Positions 32,042 to 40,145 of a stretch of 46,835 bases of DNA are shown here, piece by piece. Position 1 is the first letter of the stretch; every line of letters starts with the position of its first letter. The position numbers and the translations under genes were made by a program. Location of the stretch: IMG/VR virus record IMGVR_UViG_3300032284_000545, positions 1-46,835 of that record. The stretch is one strand, 5' to 3'. This DNA comes from a virus. The notes below the pieces were generated by a model. The model made no database searches. It saw only the letters and a program-made list of their open reading frames with translations, and was not told where the DNA came from.

Positions 32042-32726
32042 TAAAAATCTCTTTATAAATATATTCCATAGACTCATCTCCCCACATTACATGATTCTTC
32101 AATGACCCTTTAAACATGAGTTCTAAGTTGTATCTATTATTTACAGGACCACCTGTTTCATCTAATCTGAACTGAGCTGTGCTGTGTATAATAGCATCCA
32201 TGTATTTTGCTTCTATAAATGGATCACTCACAGGGACACATCCATACCAATCAATCGCTCGCATTTGTCCGTATTCATCAATATAATGACAATGCGGATA
32301 TATTGTTAATTTGTATGTTTTCTCTTTGTATAGATCAATAATTATATTTTTAATTTGTTTACGCCAATCATCACAGTATGTATCTAACGCTCTACCTGAA
32401 TATATAACCTCATTACAACTTTCTTTATACCACTTGAAGTATAATCGTTTTAATTTATAGTCAATATCAATAATTTCTGATGCATATGGTTTATCTTTAA
32501 ATTTTAATATATTTTTAACTTCTTCATTAAAAAAGAAATCAGCGACCTCTTGGGTATATAACGGCCTGGCTTCGTTCATGCGTTGATATCTATTTTGCCA
32601 ATCAAAATTTGCACAAAATATTGTACCTTCTGGATTGATTAGTGGCTCATAAGTTTGCTGTGCCATACAGCGCATAACTCCATCATTATCAAACTTTAGA
32701 TAAGGTATCCAAAGATCTATATTCAT
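32034..32726 (-). CDS. Unknown phage protein, paralogue of the 21028-21717 protein (possible remote kinase-like fold)
   Basis: 230 aa. Shared with the 21028 protein: an E...I/L..P region, IIDIDYKLKRLYFKWY (near 87-102), LDTYCDDWRKQIK, then YKLTIYPHCHYIDEYGQM followed by RAIDWYGC, i.e. H-x-H-Y-I-D...IDW, faintly like a kinase-type catalytic loop and metal site. No proven active residues. ATGA overlap with the cold-shock/prolyl-hydroxylase gene upstream. Confidence 0.5.
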   Translation of the reverse strand: MNIDLWIPYLKFDNDGVMRCMAQQTYEPLINPEGTIFCANFDWQNRYQRMNEARPLYTQEVADFFFNEEVKNILKFKDKPYASEIIDIDYKLKRLYFKWYKESCNEVIYSGRALDTYCDDWRKQIKNIIIDLYKEKTYKLTIYPHCHYIDEYGQMRAIDWYGCVPVSDPFIEAKYMDAIIHSTAQFRLDETGGPVNNRYNLELMFKGSLKNHVMWGDESMEYIYKEIFND

Positions 32727-33544
32727 GATTTAACCTTGGGGCTATCCCCAAAGAAACAACTGCTAATCCATTTAGTACCTTGTGTAATCTTCTTACCTTC
32801 GTGTATGGTATCCCAATTGGTTGCTTCATCATAACATTGTTTAAAATAAAGTAGTCCCCCACGCTTAGGTGTAACGGTCACTCCTAATTTAGGAAAATAT
32901 GTTTCACCACCTTCGAAATCGTCATTGAACCAAAAGATTGCTGTGCCAACACGATCTCCTCCTAATTTATAATAATTGATTTTTTTAGGATCGTACGGAT
33001 AGTCGTGATGTAGATCTAAATATTGTCCAGTTTGATAATTATAAACATCGATGGCTTCTATATGACTGTAAGGAAGTTTAAGAGTATTATGTATCATATC
33101 GGCGATATAGTCTACATGACGAGGTAACATGCCTTTACTGATACCACGATTTTCTACTAGGCTAGTTACCTGTCCATATGCTTGTTCTGCGCTGACATAT
33201 CCTGCATTTGGATTCATGCGATCTTGGCTGTAATACTTAATTATCTCATCACAAAATGCTAAAGGTATTACATCTTCATAAACAACAACACGCGGTGTAT
33301 CGTGTAGTATATGTGTAGGAGTACTAGTATCAATATATTCATTGGTGCCATTTGCTGATGCAATTACTCTGATGTTAACAGCCTGTTCTTCAACACGGTC
33401 AAACTCAACTCGTTGAAACTCTATTAGATATCTGGCATCGATGATATCTATAGCTTTTGCTAAAATTGATTCCCCAGAATCAGTTAAAACAAACCCATAG
33501 CCTTTGCTATCATTGTACCATTTTACTATGCCATTTTCACTCAT
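32723..33544 (-). CDS. Cold-shock-like domain fused to prolyl 4-hydroxylase-type oxygenase
   Basis: 273 aa. Residues 5-62 read as a cold-shock (CSD/OB-fold) domain: GIVKWYNDSKGYGFV has the RNP1 motif, while the RNP2 region is degenerate. Residues 80-270 are a P4Hc-type 2OG-Fe(II) oxygenase: LHHDYPYD (His179, Asp181), FEGGETYFP, GGLLYFKQCYDE and TIHEGKKITQGTKW (His248, Lys258 for 2-oxoglutarate). A nucleic-acid-binding domain on a hydroxylase suggests targeting to RNA, DNA or ribosomes. Overlaps the methyltransferase-like gene by eight bases. Confidence 0.82.
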   Translation of the reverse strand: MSENGIVKWYNDSKGYGFVLTDSGESILAKAIDIIDARYLIEFQRVEFDRVEEQAVNIRVIASANGTNEYIDTSTPTHILHDTPRVVVYEDVIPLAFCDEIIKYYSQDRMNPNAGYVSAEQAYGQVTSLVENRGISKGMLPRHVDYIADMIHNTLKLPYSHIEAIDVYNYQTGQYLDLHHDYPYDPKKINYYKLGGDRVGTAIFWFNDDFEGGETYFPKLGVTVTPKRGGLLYFKQCYDEATNWDTIHEGKKITQGTKWISSCFFGDSPKVKS

Positions 33545-34133
33545 GCTTTTTTCCTATAATCATATATCTTGTATACAACGGTAAAGCCAATTCGCCTGCG
33601 CAAAAAACATCCAATTGGCTTTGTTCGACAAACTGATCTAAATCCCGTGCCAATCGGATGTGTTCATCGATGGCATAGTTATTACTCTGGGCTACGATTA
33701 TGCTGTTCTGGCTCTGTTTTGCCAACCAACGATCATATTGCTCCTGTGATATATGTTCGCAACTGGTGTTGATGATCACGTCATAATCACTAGCGATATC
33801 ACACATATTTGCTAGTAAAGCTGTGAATTTACCCTGAATTTCCTCACCTTTGTTCATCATATTTGCAGTATCCTGAACATGATGATCTATATCAATACTA
33901 CGAATTTTTATAACAGGTAATCCACTTTGGAACAGCATACTGGCCAACACACCGACCCACCCACCATGGATATCTATTGTAACATCTTTAGTAATATACG
34001 GACGTAGATTTTCTATCAACCATTCTTTGCTTTTGATCTGTCCTGCCCAAAATGCATCTAAAACTCGTTGTGGATCATCGCTGGTACGTATGGCCTGCAT
34101 CCAATAGTGTAGATGTTCGGTATCTATTTGCAT
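33537..34133 (-). CDS. SAM-dependent methyltransferase-like conserved phage protein
   Basis: 198 aa. Rossmann-type SAM site: TIDIHGGWVGVLASMLF (about 52-68), IRSIDIDHHV (strand 2 acid), ANMCDIASDYDVIINTSCEH (motif IV-like) and SNNYAI. I recognise this family as a recurrent methyltransferase-like protein of T4-like phages with unknown acceptor. Cytosolic. Coupled to a radical SAM gene upstream (10-base overlap) and to the CSD-oxygenase downstream. Confidence 0.65.
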   Translation of the reverse strand: MQIDTEHLHYWMQAIRTSDDPQRVLDAFWAGQIKSKEWLIENLRPYITKDVTIDIHGGWVGVLASMLFQSGLPVIKIRSIDIDHHVQDTANMMNKGEEIQGKFTALLANMCDIASDYDVIINTSCEHISQEQYDRWLAKQSQNSIIVAQSNNYAIDEHIRLARDLDQFVEQSQLDVFCAGELALPLYTRYMIIGKKHE

Positions 34134-35089
34134 TTTGGTATTTTACTATCTGCTGAACTAACGCATGTAGGTGTTGTACATACCTGTGATTCTTTAAACA
34201 ATTCAAATCCTTCTGTTAGTGTGCCTAGTGGAACATCATGACAACTATAGCCACGTTTAACTTCGTTACCTCTTATTATAACACTTTGATACCCACTATT
34301 GCAAGTCCAATCTTTGAACTTATTAAATCCGAAACTATTAAAACGTTCTGCTTGATCTATGTGATAATCGTTAGTCCCATCATTGAGTTTTATTTGTAAT
34401 ACCTCTTCTCCATTGGCATGTTGGGGGAATCCTTGTTGCATCTTATCTATCATGTCAGCATCATATCCGATCACTATGTAGCTAGCAGTCGGGTCACTTT
34501 GTGGTTTGAGTGTTACATTGATGCCTCGATCAGCAAAACGTAAGCATCGTTCATAGGTTTCCCAGAATACGTCAGGAACCATGACTTGATTAATAGTTAC
34601 AAACACCCCTCGATCCATAAGCATCAATATCTTATCGCCGAATTCTTGCTCATCAGCAAACTCTGCATGATAACTTGCTGTAAGACTTTTACGCTGTATA
34701 TAAGTCGTAATTGCTAACCATTTATTCCACCACTCAACTCCTGGACTTAAATTAGTAGTCATATGCAGGCTTTGATACTTACTATAACCAAGATTAAGGC
34801 AAGATGTTAACTCTGATAGATGTTTATAAGCCGTCGGCTCACCCCCACTAAAACTCCAGTGGAATCGTTCAAATCCGTTGTCTGATGCCTGCTTTTTAAT
34901 TTTAAAAATAGCGTCTTTATAGACTGTTAGATCTTGATAATCAAGCTGATCCGTGCGGGCGTAAGGCCAACAATAACTGCATTTATAGTTACAAAATCGG
35001 CCAAGTATCCAGCTGACGTTAAAGAGATCAGACTCTAACATCGATCGCTGACCAAAACGGATTATATTATTCCATGGTATATCTGACAT
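34124..35089 (-). CDS. Compact radical SAM protein with C-terminal cysteine motif
   Basis: 321 aa. GRFCNYKCSYCWPYA gives Cys33, Cys37 and Cys40, WSFSGGEPTAYKH is the GGE region, TTNLSPG follows. The C-terminus has DWTCNSGYQSVIIRGNEV, YSCHDV and CTTPTCVSSAD, the same pattern as in 27376 and 28253, with one fewer cysteine in the last cluster. Head of the minus-strand block down to 28253. An ATTAAATA octamer lies six bases before the ATG (35096-35103). Confidence 0.83.
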   Translation of the reverse strand: MSDIPWNNIIRFGQRSMLESDLFNVSWILGRFCNYKCSYCWPYARTDQLDYQDLTVYKDAIFKIKKQASDNGFERFHWSFSGGEPTAYKHLSELTSCLNLGYSKYQSLHMTTNLSPGVEWWNKWLAITTYIQRKSLTASYHAEFADEQEFGDKILMLMDRGVFVTINQVMVPDVFWETYERCLRFADRGINVTLKPQSDPTASYIVIGYDADMIDKMQQGFPQHANGEEVLQIKLNDGTNDYHIDQAERFNSFGFNKFKDWTCNSGYQSVIIRGNEVKRGYSCHDVPLGTLTEGFELFKESQVCTTPTCVSSADSKIPKCK

Positions 35090-35095
35090 ATATGT

Positions 35096-35103
35096 TATTT
35101 AAT
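35096..35103 (-). promoter_or_regulatory. Late-promoter-like octamer ATTAAATA
   Basis: On the minus strand ATTAAATA ends six bases before the ATG at 35089 and would give an almost leaderless transcript for the large minus-strand block. It differs from TATAAATA at the first two positions. The facing plus-strand element is at 35118-35125. Confidence 0.33.
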
Positions 35104-35117
35104 TAACAGCGAGACTT

Positions 35118-35125
35118 GATAAATA
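35118..35125 (+). promoter_or_regulatory. Late-promoter-like octamer GATAAATA five bases before an ATG
   Basis: GATAAATA differs from the T4 late consensus only at the first base. It ends five bases before the ATG at 35131, the same spacing as at 15296, 21028 and 25342. It also selects 35131 over an upstream TTG at 35116. No ribosome binding site lies in between. Confidence 0.48.
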
Positions 35126-35130
35126 TTAGT

Positions 35131-35871
35131 ATGAGTAAAGAAAACCTAATAGAAAAAATAAACTCTTGGACTCTCGAGTCTGCGCAAAATGCATTGAAAT
35201 ATATGCCATTTGATTCATTCCGATCACATTTCATTGATATATTTAAATATGCCGACGGCGGCGTGTATGTTTACCATAGTTATATTGCTAAATTTTTTAC
35301 AGATACCGGAACGATCGAAACAGCATTAGCACAAGTTCCGCAGTATCAAGATATATATAATCCAATAGTACCTCGAACTATAGACAATGATTTTACGTTA
35401 TTGAATCAATTATATACTCGTGCCCAATCAAGCGACAATGTACGACTAGCATTAGTAAACGAAATATCATTGGTAGATGGATATGAATACCGATCATACA
35501 CAGCACCCGACAATCAATTGGGAGTTCCGTTGTTAGTTGAAGAATTATCTGCTGGTAATCTATTAACTGATGACTATATAAAAGCATATATCGATGATAT
35601 CGCTTGGTTTTTACAACAAATAAACAGTATTAATCCATCAGATAAATTTCCAGATACTATCACATTAGACAATCGATTAAAAAACGACTTTGGGTATTAT
35701 TATTATGATATAGGTGGATTTGCAAATACCTACCATGTTTTTTATAATAATCAAATTTCATATCTAAGAACTAAAATATTAGGAAATTTATCCGGATCTC
35801 AATTGCTAAATGTTCATGTAAATAATCCACAAGAAATTATTGAATATGCGGAGGGTCTATGGACACTATAG
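35131..35871 (+). CDS. Hypothetical protein, 246 aa
   Basis: Tyr/Asp/Asn-rich soluble protein without signal peptide or membrane segment. It starts MSKENLIEKINSWTLESAQN (helical), has a SGDNVRLALVNE-like middle region and ends in mixed helices (NPQEIIEYAEGLWTL). No enzyme motif is recognised. GGAGGG near its 3' end serves the next gene, which it overlaps by 13 bases. Its isolated plus-strand position with its own promoter-like element suggests independent acquisition. Confidence 0.6.
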   Translation: MSKENLIEKINSWTLESAQNALKYMPFDSFRSHFIDIFKYADGGVYVYHSYIAKFFTDTGTIETALAQVPQYQDIYNPIVPRTIDNDFTLLNQLYTRAQSSDNVRLALVNEISLVDGYEYRSYTAPDNQLGVPLLVEELSAGNLLTDDYIKAYIDDIAWFLQQINSINPSDKFPDTITLDNRLKNDFGYYYYDIGGFANTYHVFYNNQISYLRTKILGNLSGSQLLNVHVNNPQEIIEYAEGLWTL

Positions 35872-36053
35872 AATCGTTAAAAGGTACTGTGACACTTTGG
35901 AAAGATGATTACAAAATGTTAAGATATGACATAAACATGTTAGGTGATGTTTCTGGATTCATCGGTGAATTTTTATTAAAGGATTTCAATTACTACACAA
36001 AAGCAACATTAGAATGGAACGGACAAACATATACCGTTCAAAAACCTGCATAG
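35859..36053 (+). CDS. Small hypothetical protein, 64 aa
   Basis: GGAGGG just before the ATG at 35859 is one of the strongest ribosome binding sites in the window. The product is a single small mixed alpha/beta domain (GTVTLWKDDYKMLRYDINML), possibly a two-sheet fold. The name of the family is unknown to me. Its end overlaps the convergent glycosyltransferase-like gene by 16 bases. Confidence 0.6.
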   Translation: MDTIESLKGTVTLWKDDYKMLRYDINMLGDVSGFIGEFLLKDFNYYTKATLEWNGQTYTVQKPA

Positions 36054-37261
36054 TACTGTTCAATTTTATTCACAGCAGAATTCTTAGTTTTTGTATTACG
36101 TATCAATTGTTGTTGATTGTGTTCTAATATATCTCTCATTGATTCAAACCAAGATAGTTTATCCTCGATCGCAGAAATTTTTCTAATAGAAGAAATTATA
36201 GCATCCATCCTTTCAAATGTTGGTAACGTATCATATGTTTCGTCGATAAACCCATCAAATGTTTTATAGCCCATATCTCGCAACTTAACTAAACTACCGC
36301 GATTGCCTAATATAATAAAAGGGTGCATACAAGCGATAGGTTTAAATGTCTTTTCACTAATGAATATCGATCCATCGTTGTCCCCGAATGACGCTTCTGA
36401 TACCACCGAGAACCAACTGTCTAGACACACATCATCTCTGATCCTATTAATATAATATCCATCAGGTTCTTCGTTGTTATTCTTGCCATAGATCAATGCT
36501 GGTAAAGATTTATTGGCTTTTTGTACTAAAGATTCATCTAATACCCTAGTATCTAAAAATGTATCTCGCTGTGTAAATTTATTCATGCTGATTAATGTAC
36601 TATCATTGAGATTATTGTCTACCAATTGAGTGTAAAACCAAGCTCGATGAGATCGCAGTCTTTTATTAAGACAGCTAAAAAGTTTAATATTAGATAAATT
36701 AGTTTTCTTGAATGAGAGATTTTTGTCAAAGTTTGTATTTAATTTCATTGAGCTGGCGATTATTTCTACATCTTTTTCAAAATGTGCATATGGTATCACA
36801 CAGATTCTATCTGTTATATTGTTAGCACTAGCCCAATTTTGATACTGTTCTTCAGCTAACAAATTGCCAGTAACATATATCAATGCGCGAGGATTAATGT
36901 CATATTTTAGACATTCTTTATGAAAGTATTCCCAAAGCCATAGCGTTTGATATCCTTCGTGACTTTGATCTAACAATAGCATAGCCTGCCTACACCTAAG
37001 ATCTTTAAGATATCTAGAATTCAAATAACTAAAAATATCTCTTTTACTACCATCATAATTAGTCCAATTGATCGGATGATGTGCTACACCCGATGATATG
37101 ATATATTTCTTAGGTAAGAACCAACGACGGAATTTAATCTTGCGCATAGAAATTCTAGTAGCAATCGGAGATGGTGTAAATCTCCTAATACCTGATCGAT
37201 TTAAATCAGCACAAGTAATTAGGTTTCTATTTTCAAAAAAATTTTCAAATACAAATTTCAC
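36038..37261 (-). CDS. Glycosyltransferase-like protein (FUT/GT-B-like C-terminus)
   Basis: 407 aa, soluble. The last third carries FSVVSEASFGDNDGSIFISE, then EKTFKPIACMHPFIILGN and GSLVKLRDMGYKTFDGFID, the same arrangement as in the 12313 protein and in FUT-like GT-B enzymes where it lies at the donor site. Basic N-terminus (KIKFRRWFLPKKY). Probable sugar transferase in glycan assembly. Donor unknown. ATGA overlap with the SGNH hydrolase gene upstream. Confidence 0.55.
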   Translation of the reverse strand: MKFVFENFFENRNLITCADLNRSGIRRFTPSPIATRISMRKIKFRRWFLPKKYIISSGVAHHPINWTNYDGSKRDIFSYLNSRYLKDLRCRQAMLLLDQSHEGYQTLWLWEYFHKECLKYDINPRALIYVTGNLLAEEQYQNWASANNITDRICVIPYAHFEKDVEIIASSMKLNTNFDKNLSFKKTNLSNIKLFSCLNKRLRSHRAWFYTQLVDNNLNDSTLISMNKFTQRDTFLDTRVLDESLVQKANKSLPALIYGKNNNEEPDGYYINRIRDDVCLDSWFSVVSEASFGDNDGSIFISEKTFKPIACMHPFIILGNRGSLVKLRDMGYKTFDGFIDETYDTLPTFERMDAIISSIRKISAIEDKLSWFESMRDILEHNQQQLIRNTKTKNSAVNKIEQYYAGF

Positions 37262-38145
37262 AGATATCCTCGTTGAACAATAGATTTAAATAATTCTTCT
37301 GCTATTACTGCATGACCTTTACGAGTAGGGTGGGCACAATTTGTAATATACGTCCCAGGTATAGGCAACGAAGTATAGTAAGGGAACCATCTGCCTTTGG
37401 CTATCTCACGATCTTGCCCTTCTAATACGCTCAGCATCTCTATAACTGTTGTATATCCTTGTGGGTATAACATTAATTCCCAATCAAACTGTTCTATTAC
37501 GCGATCATGATAGGTTTTAATAAATGGTAGAATACGTGGGTACACTTTAGACATCCATTCCTTGGTCACTCGCATGTCAAATGCACTGGTCACTATCAGT
37601 TTATAATTATTTGCACGGCAATAAGTCTGTATATCTAATAAATTAATCAGCAATTCCGTAGCGATAAACTGTTCCGAATATATCTGATTAGCATAACATT
37701 CCCATAACTTCTTATTGGTACTATTCGGATCTTGCGGATTCGGCCACATACTGTAGAAATGATGTTCTTGACTTTGTTCTTTAATTGCAAAATCAAATCT
37801 CTCTAAACCACTGAGCATGTATATTACAATAACTTCACTGGCTAAATCTAATCTTATCTGTGGATTTAGATACAGTTCTTTTATAGCACTTCTATTGCCT
37901 GTGCCAGCATGCCCTAGATTAACAGGCACCCACCCAGGCATATGGTTATCACAAAGTTGTTTAACCCAGCTACCTTGGTATTGTTCTTTTATTAGTTTGA
38001 GATCTTGAGTATGTACATCTATTTTCCCATTATGCTTGGTCCAGGTTTCGTCAGAATACGCACCAACGCCTTGGGCAAAGCTATCACCTAACCCTACTAT
38101 CAATTTATCACCTTTAAGAATCTTAGGTTTAGCAAACTTATACAT
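37258..38145 (-). CDS. SGNH/GDSL hydrolase-like protein
   Basis: 295 aa. VGLGDSFAQG holds the block I nucleophile Ser22, LGHAGTGNRSAI is block II (Gly) and CAHPTRKGH near 275 is block V with the catalytic His. Together these give a complete SGNH set, better preserved than in the 19502 protein. Such enzymes remove or transfer acyl groups on sugars. No signal peptide. ATGA overlap downstream and eight-base overlap upstream with the radical SAM gene. Confidence 0.8.
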   Translation of the reverse strand: MYKFAKPKILKGDKLIVGLGDSFAQGVGAYSDETWTKHNGKIDVHTQDLKLIKEQYQGSWVKQLCDNHMPGWVPVNLGHAGTGNRSAIKELYLNPQIRLDLASEVIVIYMLSGLERFDFAIKEQSQEHHFYSMWPNPQDPNSTNKKLWECYANQIYSEQFIATELLINLLDIQTYCRANNYKLIVTSAFDMRVTKEWMSKVYPRILPFIKTYHDRVIEQFDWELMLYPQGYTTVIEMLSVLEGQDREIAKGRWFPYYTSLPIPGTYITNCAHPTRKGHAVIAEELFKSIVQRGYL

Positions 38146-39490
38146 CTTTACAATCCTTGTAAAATTCTGCTAATGCTGGGAATGTTGATGCGAAATCTAC
38201 ATCTCGTCTACGATCATATTCTGTAAACCAATTATAAAAATCTCGTCGGCCTTCGACTAACTTATCATCAGAATAAAATGTAGTTTCCATATATTTGACT
38301 ATGCTGTCAAATTTAGAGATTTCTAATTTAGAAAAACTCGTCCTATAGAATAGACAGTGATTATCTTGCATATAGCTTAATGCATCATAAACATAAGGTA
38401 AAAAGAATTCCTTAGGTAGTATATTAATATCATATTGTAATGGATATATCAGATAAGCAACATCAAATCTAACACGTTGCCATTCGGTTTGTCTGATGCC
38501 ATTGTATTTTGCTCGCCATTCGAGTATTTTTACTAATAGATTTTTAAATGTAGGCACAGCTAAGATGTTATATGTAACCATGATGTCAATGGCTGTTTTT
38601 GTTTTAGTCATATAGGTATCTAAATTTTTCTCCCACACTGTGAGATCTAATCCGGTACGTATATATTCTGCTGGTGCTCTCCAAGTATCCATACTTGTAA
38701 ACAATTTGAACTGTTTAATTTTACCTTCTTTAAGTAATCGATTTACATGATCACAAAGTCTATCTATTAATATGGGCTTGACTCCTAGGTTAGTATTGAT
38801 GTTAAGTTCGAGATTGGGTTTAGGATTAACATGTAGGTCTTCTAACAGGCGCCATGTTGATTTCTGTAGTAATGGCTCACCACCTGTGATACGTAATACA
38901 TTTAGTGTCTTACTTACCTCTGGCCACCACTGCCACCATGCGGCAACGTAGGGATTAGTTTCTTCTTCATAGATAGTAAAACTAAGTTCGTTACGATGAT
39001 TCTTTACTGTAGTATATGGACCGTGATCTACTATTTCTTTATAATATGCTGTGCTATATTTAGGATGACAATATCCGCATTTAAAATTACACTCATTTCC
39101 AAATGATATCTCAATATATTCAGGATTAACATTAGCCATCGGGTCCGTGCTAATTTCTTCTAATCTATCTTTTTTATATAGTCTGGCATTACGTTCCATA
39201 CGTTCACTGGCATGTCCAACATCTTCTATATTCCAACAATATTGACAACCATTGGGTCTTTGCCCATCAATCATTGCTTGTCGTTCTTGTTTCTTTTGTG
39301 GAGTATTGTGTAACGTACTAGGAACTGTTAGCCTGTCAACAGGTATTGTATGTGGTGCAGGATGATAGCAACTATGCGTCTGACCTAGTTGTAGATATAT
39401 GTTTGTCTGATGCCATTTTGCCATACAGAATGTAGGACTGACGGCATCAGTGATTGGAATAATCTTTTTTATTTTAGAATCTGTTAGCAT
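38138..39490 (-). CDS. Radical SAM protein with N-terminal twitch/SPASM-like domain (divergent)
   Basis: ATG at 39490 is used; ATG at 39517 would add nine residues. 450 aa. N-terminal cysteines Cys22 (TFCMAKW), Cys41 (HSCYHP), Cys82 and Cys85 (GCQYCWNIED) precede the SAM motif NECNFKCGYC (Cys134, Cys138, Cys141) and RITGGEPLLQ. Compared with its three relatives the CC pair is reduced to one Cys. Sits between a glycosyltransferase pair and an SGNH gene. Substrate unknown. Confidence 0.82.
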   Translation of the reverse strand: MLTDSKIKKIIPITDAVSPTFCMAKWHQTNIYLQLGQTHSCYHPAPHTIPVDRLTVPSTLHNTPQKKQERQAMIDGQRPNGCQYCWNIEDVGHASERMERNARLYKKDRLEEISTDPMANVNPEYIEISFGNECNFKCGYCHPKYSTAYYKEIVDHGPYTTVKNHRNELSFTIYEEETNPYVAAWWQWWPEVSKTLNVLRITGGEPLLQKSTWRLLEDLHVNPKPNLELNINTNLGVKPILIDRLCDHVNRLLKEGKIKQFKLFTSMDTWRAPAEYIRTGLDLTVWEKNLDTYMTKTKTAIDIMVTYNILAVPTFKNLLVKILEWRAKYNGIRQTEWQRVRFDVAYLIYPLQYDINILPKEFFLPYVYDALSYMQDNHCLFYRTSFSKLEISKFDSIVKYMETTFYSDDKLVEGRRDFYNWFTEYDRRRDVDFASTFPALAEFYKDCKDV

Positions 39491-40145
39491 AAGTTTCTTT
39501 GAGCCACTCAAAATCATTAATTAGTTTTAAATTGTCTGTTTCTTTCGCCCAAGCAGTTCCTTGGATCGCTCCTGCAATCGCATATTCTCCATAGGGTTTA
39601 TCTTCGCCCACTGTACACCATATGTTTAATCGTTCCTCAGTTTCTTTACTAACCTGATTGCGTATTACTTGACTACTAAGTTTAGCGCATTCACGAAATG
39701 CCGACTTCCATGTATTAAAAGGATCTGTATTAAAATTTGTCGTGCTAGCTATTTGTTCAACAGCAGTAAAGTAATTGCCTATACTAGTAGTCATATCTAC
39801 GGTGCTGGTATCCATACTAATAGTCTTATCTCGCGGTAATAGTTTTATACCACCGTAGCCATAGGTTAATCCATTGATGGGATTTTGTGATTGGTATACA
39901 TAGACTGATTCTTCAGGTTTCCATAATCCCATTGGATCTGCAAATGTGAACGAATCTAGTACTGTGCTGTCACCATCCACGACCCAAAACATTTTAGTCA
40001 TAACTCTGTGAGCCGCAGCAATATGCGCCTGATGTATTCCTTTAACTCCGTGTACTCTACGGGCGATAGGAAAACGTTCCTTTAACTTAGTCCAATTGGC
40101 ATCAGCATTGGGTTCATTATAACTCAGGAATATGATATCAAACAT
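39474..40145 (-). CDS. GT-A-like glycosyltransferase, copy A
   Basis: 223 aa. Begins MFDIIFLSYNEPNADANW, the strand-loop for nucleotide-sugar binding in GT2-like enzymes, and has WVVDGDS (DGD at 57-59) as DxD metal motif. The later VYQSQNPINGLTYGYGGIKL is shared with the neighbour (NAVNGLRYGNGSLKVWRR). Cytosolic. Eight-base overlap with its paralogue upstream. Acceptor unknown. The C-terminal half is not like known GT2 enzymes. Confidence 0.65.
   Translation of the reverse strand: MFDIIFLSYNEPNADANWTKLKERFPIARRVHGVKGIHQAHIAAAHRVMTKMFWVVDGDSTVLDSFTFADPMGLWKPEESVYVYQSQNPINGLTYGYGGIKLLPRDKTISMDTSTVDMTTSIGNYFTAVEQIASTTNFNTDPFNTWKSAFRECAKLSSQVIRNQVSKETEERLNIWCTVGEDKPYGEYAIAGAIQGTAWAKETDNLKLINDFEWLKETYANRF

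Noticed and set aside
32054-32061. Exact T4 late promoter octamer TATAAATA on the plus strand
   Set aside because: It lies inside the 3' end of a minus-strand gene and no plus-strand gene follows until 35131. Most likely chance in AT-rich coding sequence.
23599-35089. A ribosomally made peptide (RiPP) cluster with classical precursor
   Set aside because: No short gene has a repeated or Cys/Ser/Thr-rich core and leader. No RRE domain or export gene is seen. Only the 54-aa gene at 30630 is kept as a weak candidate.
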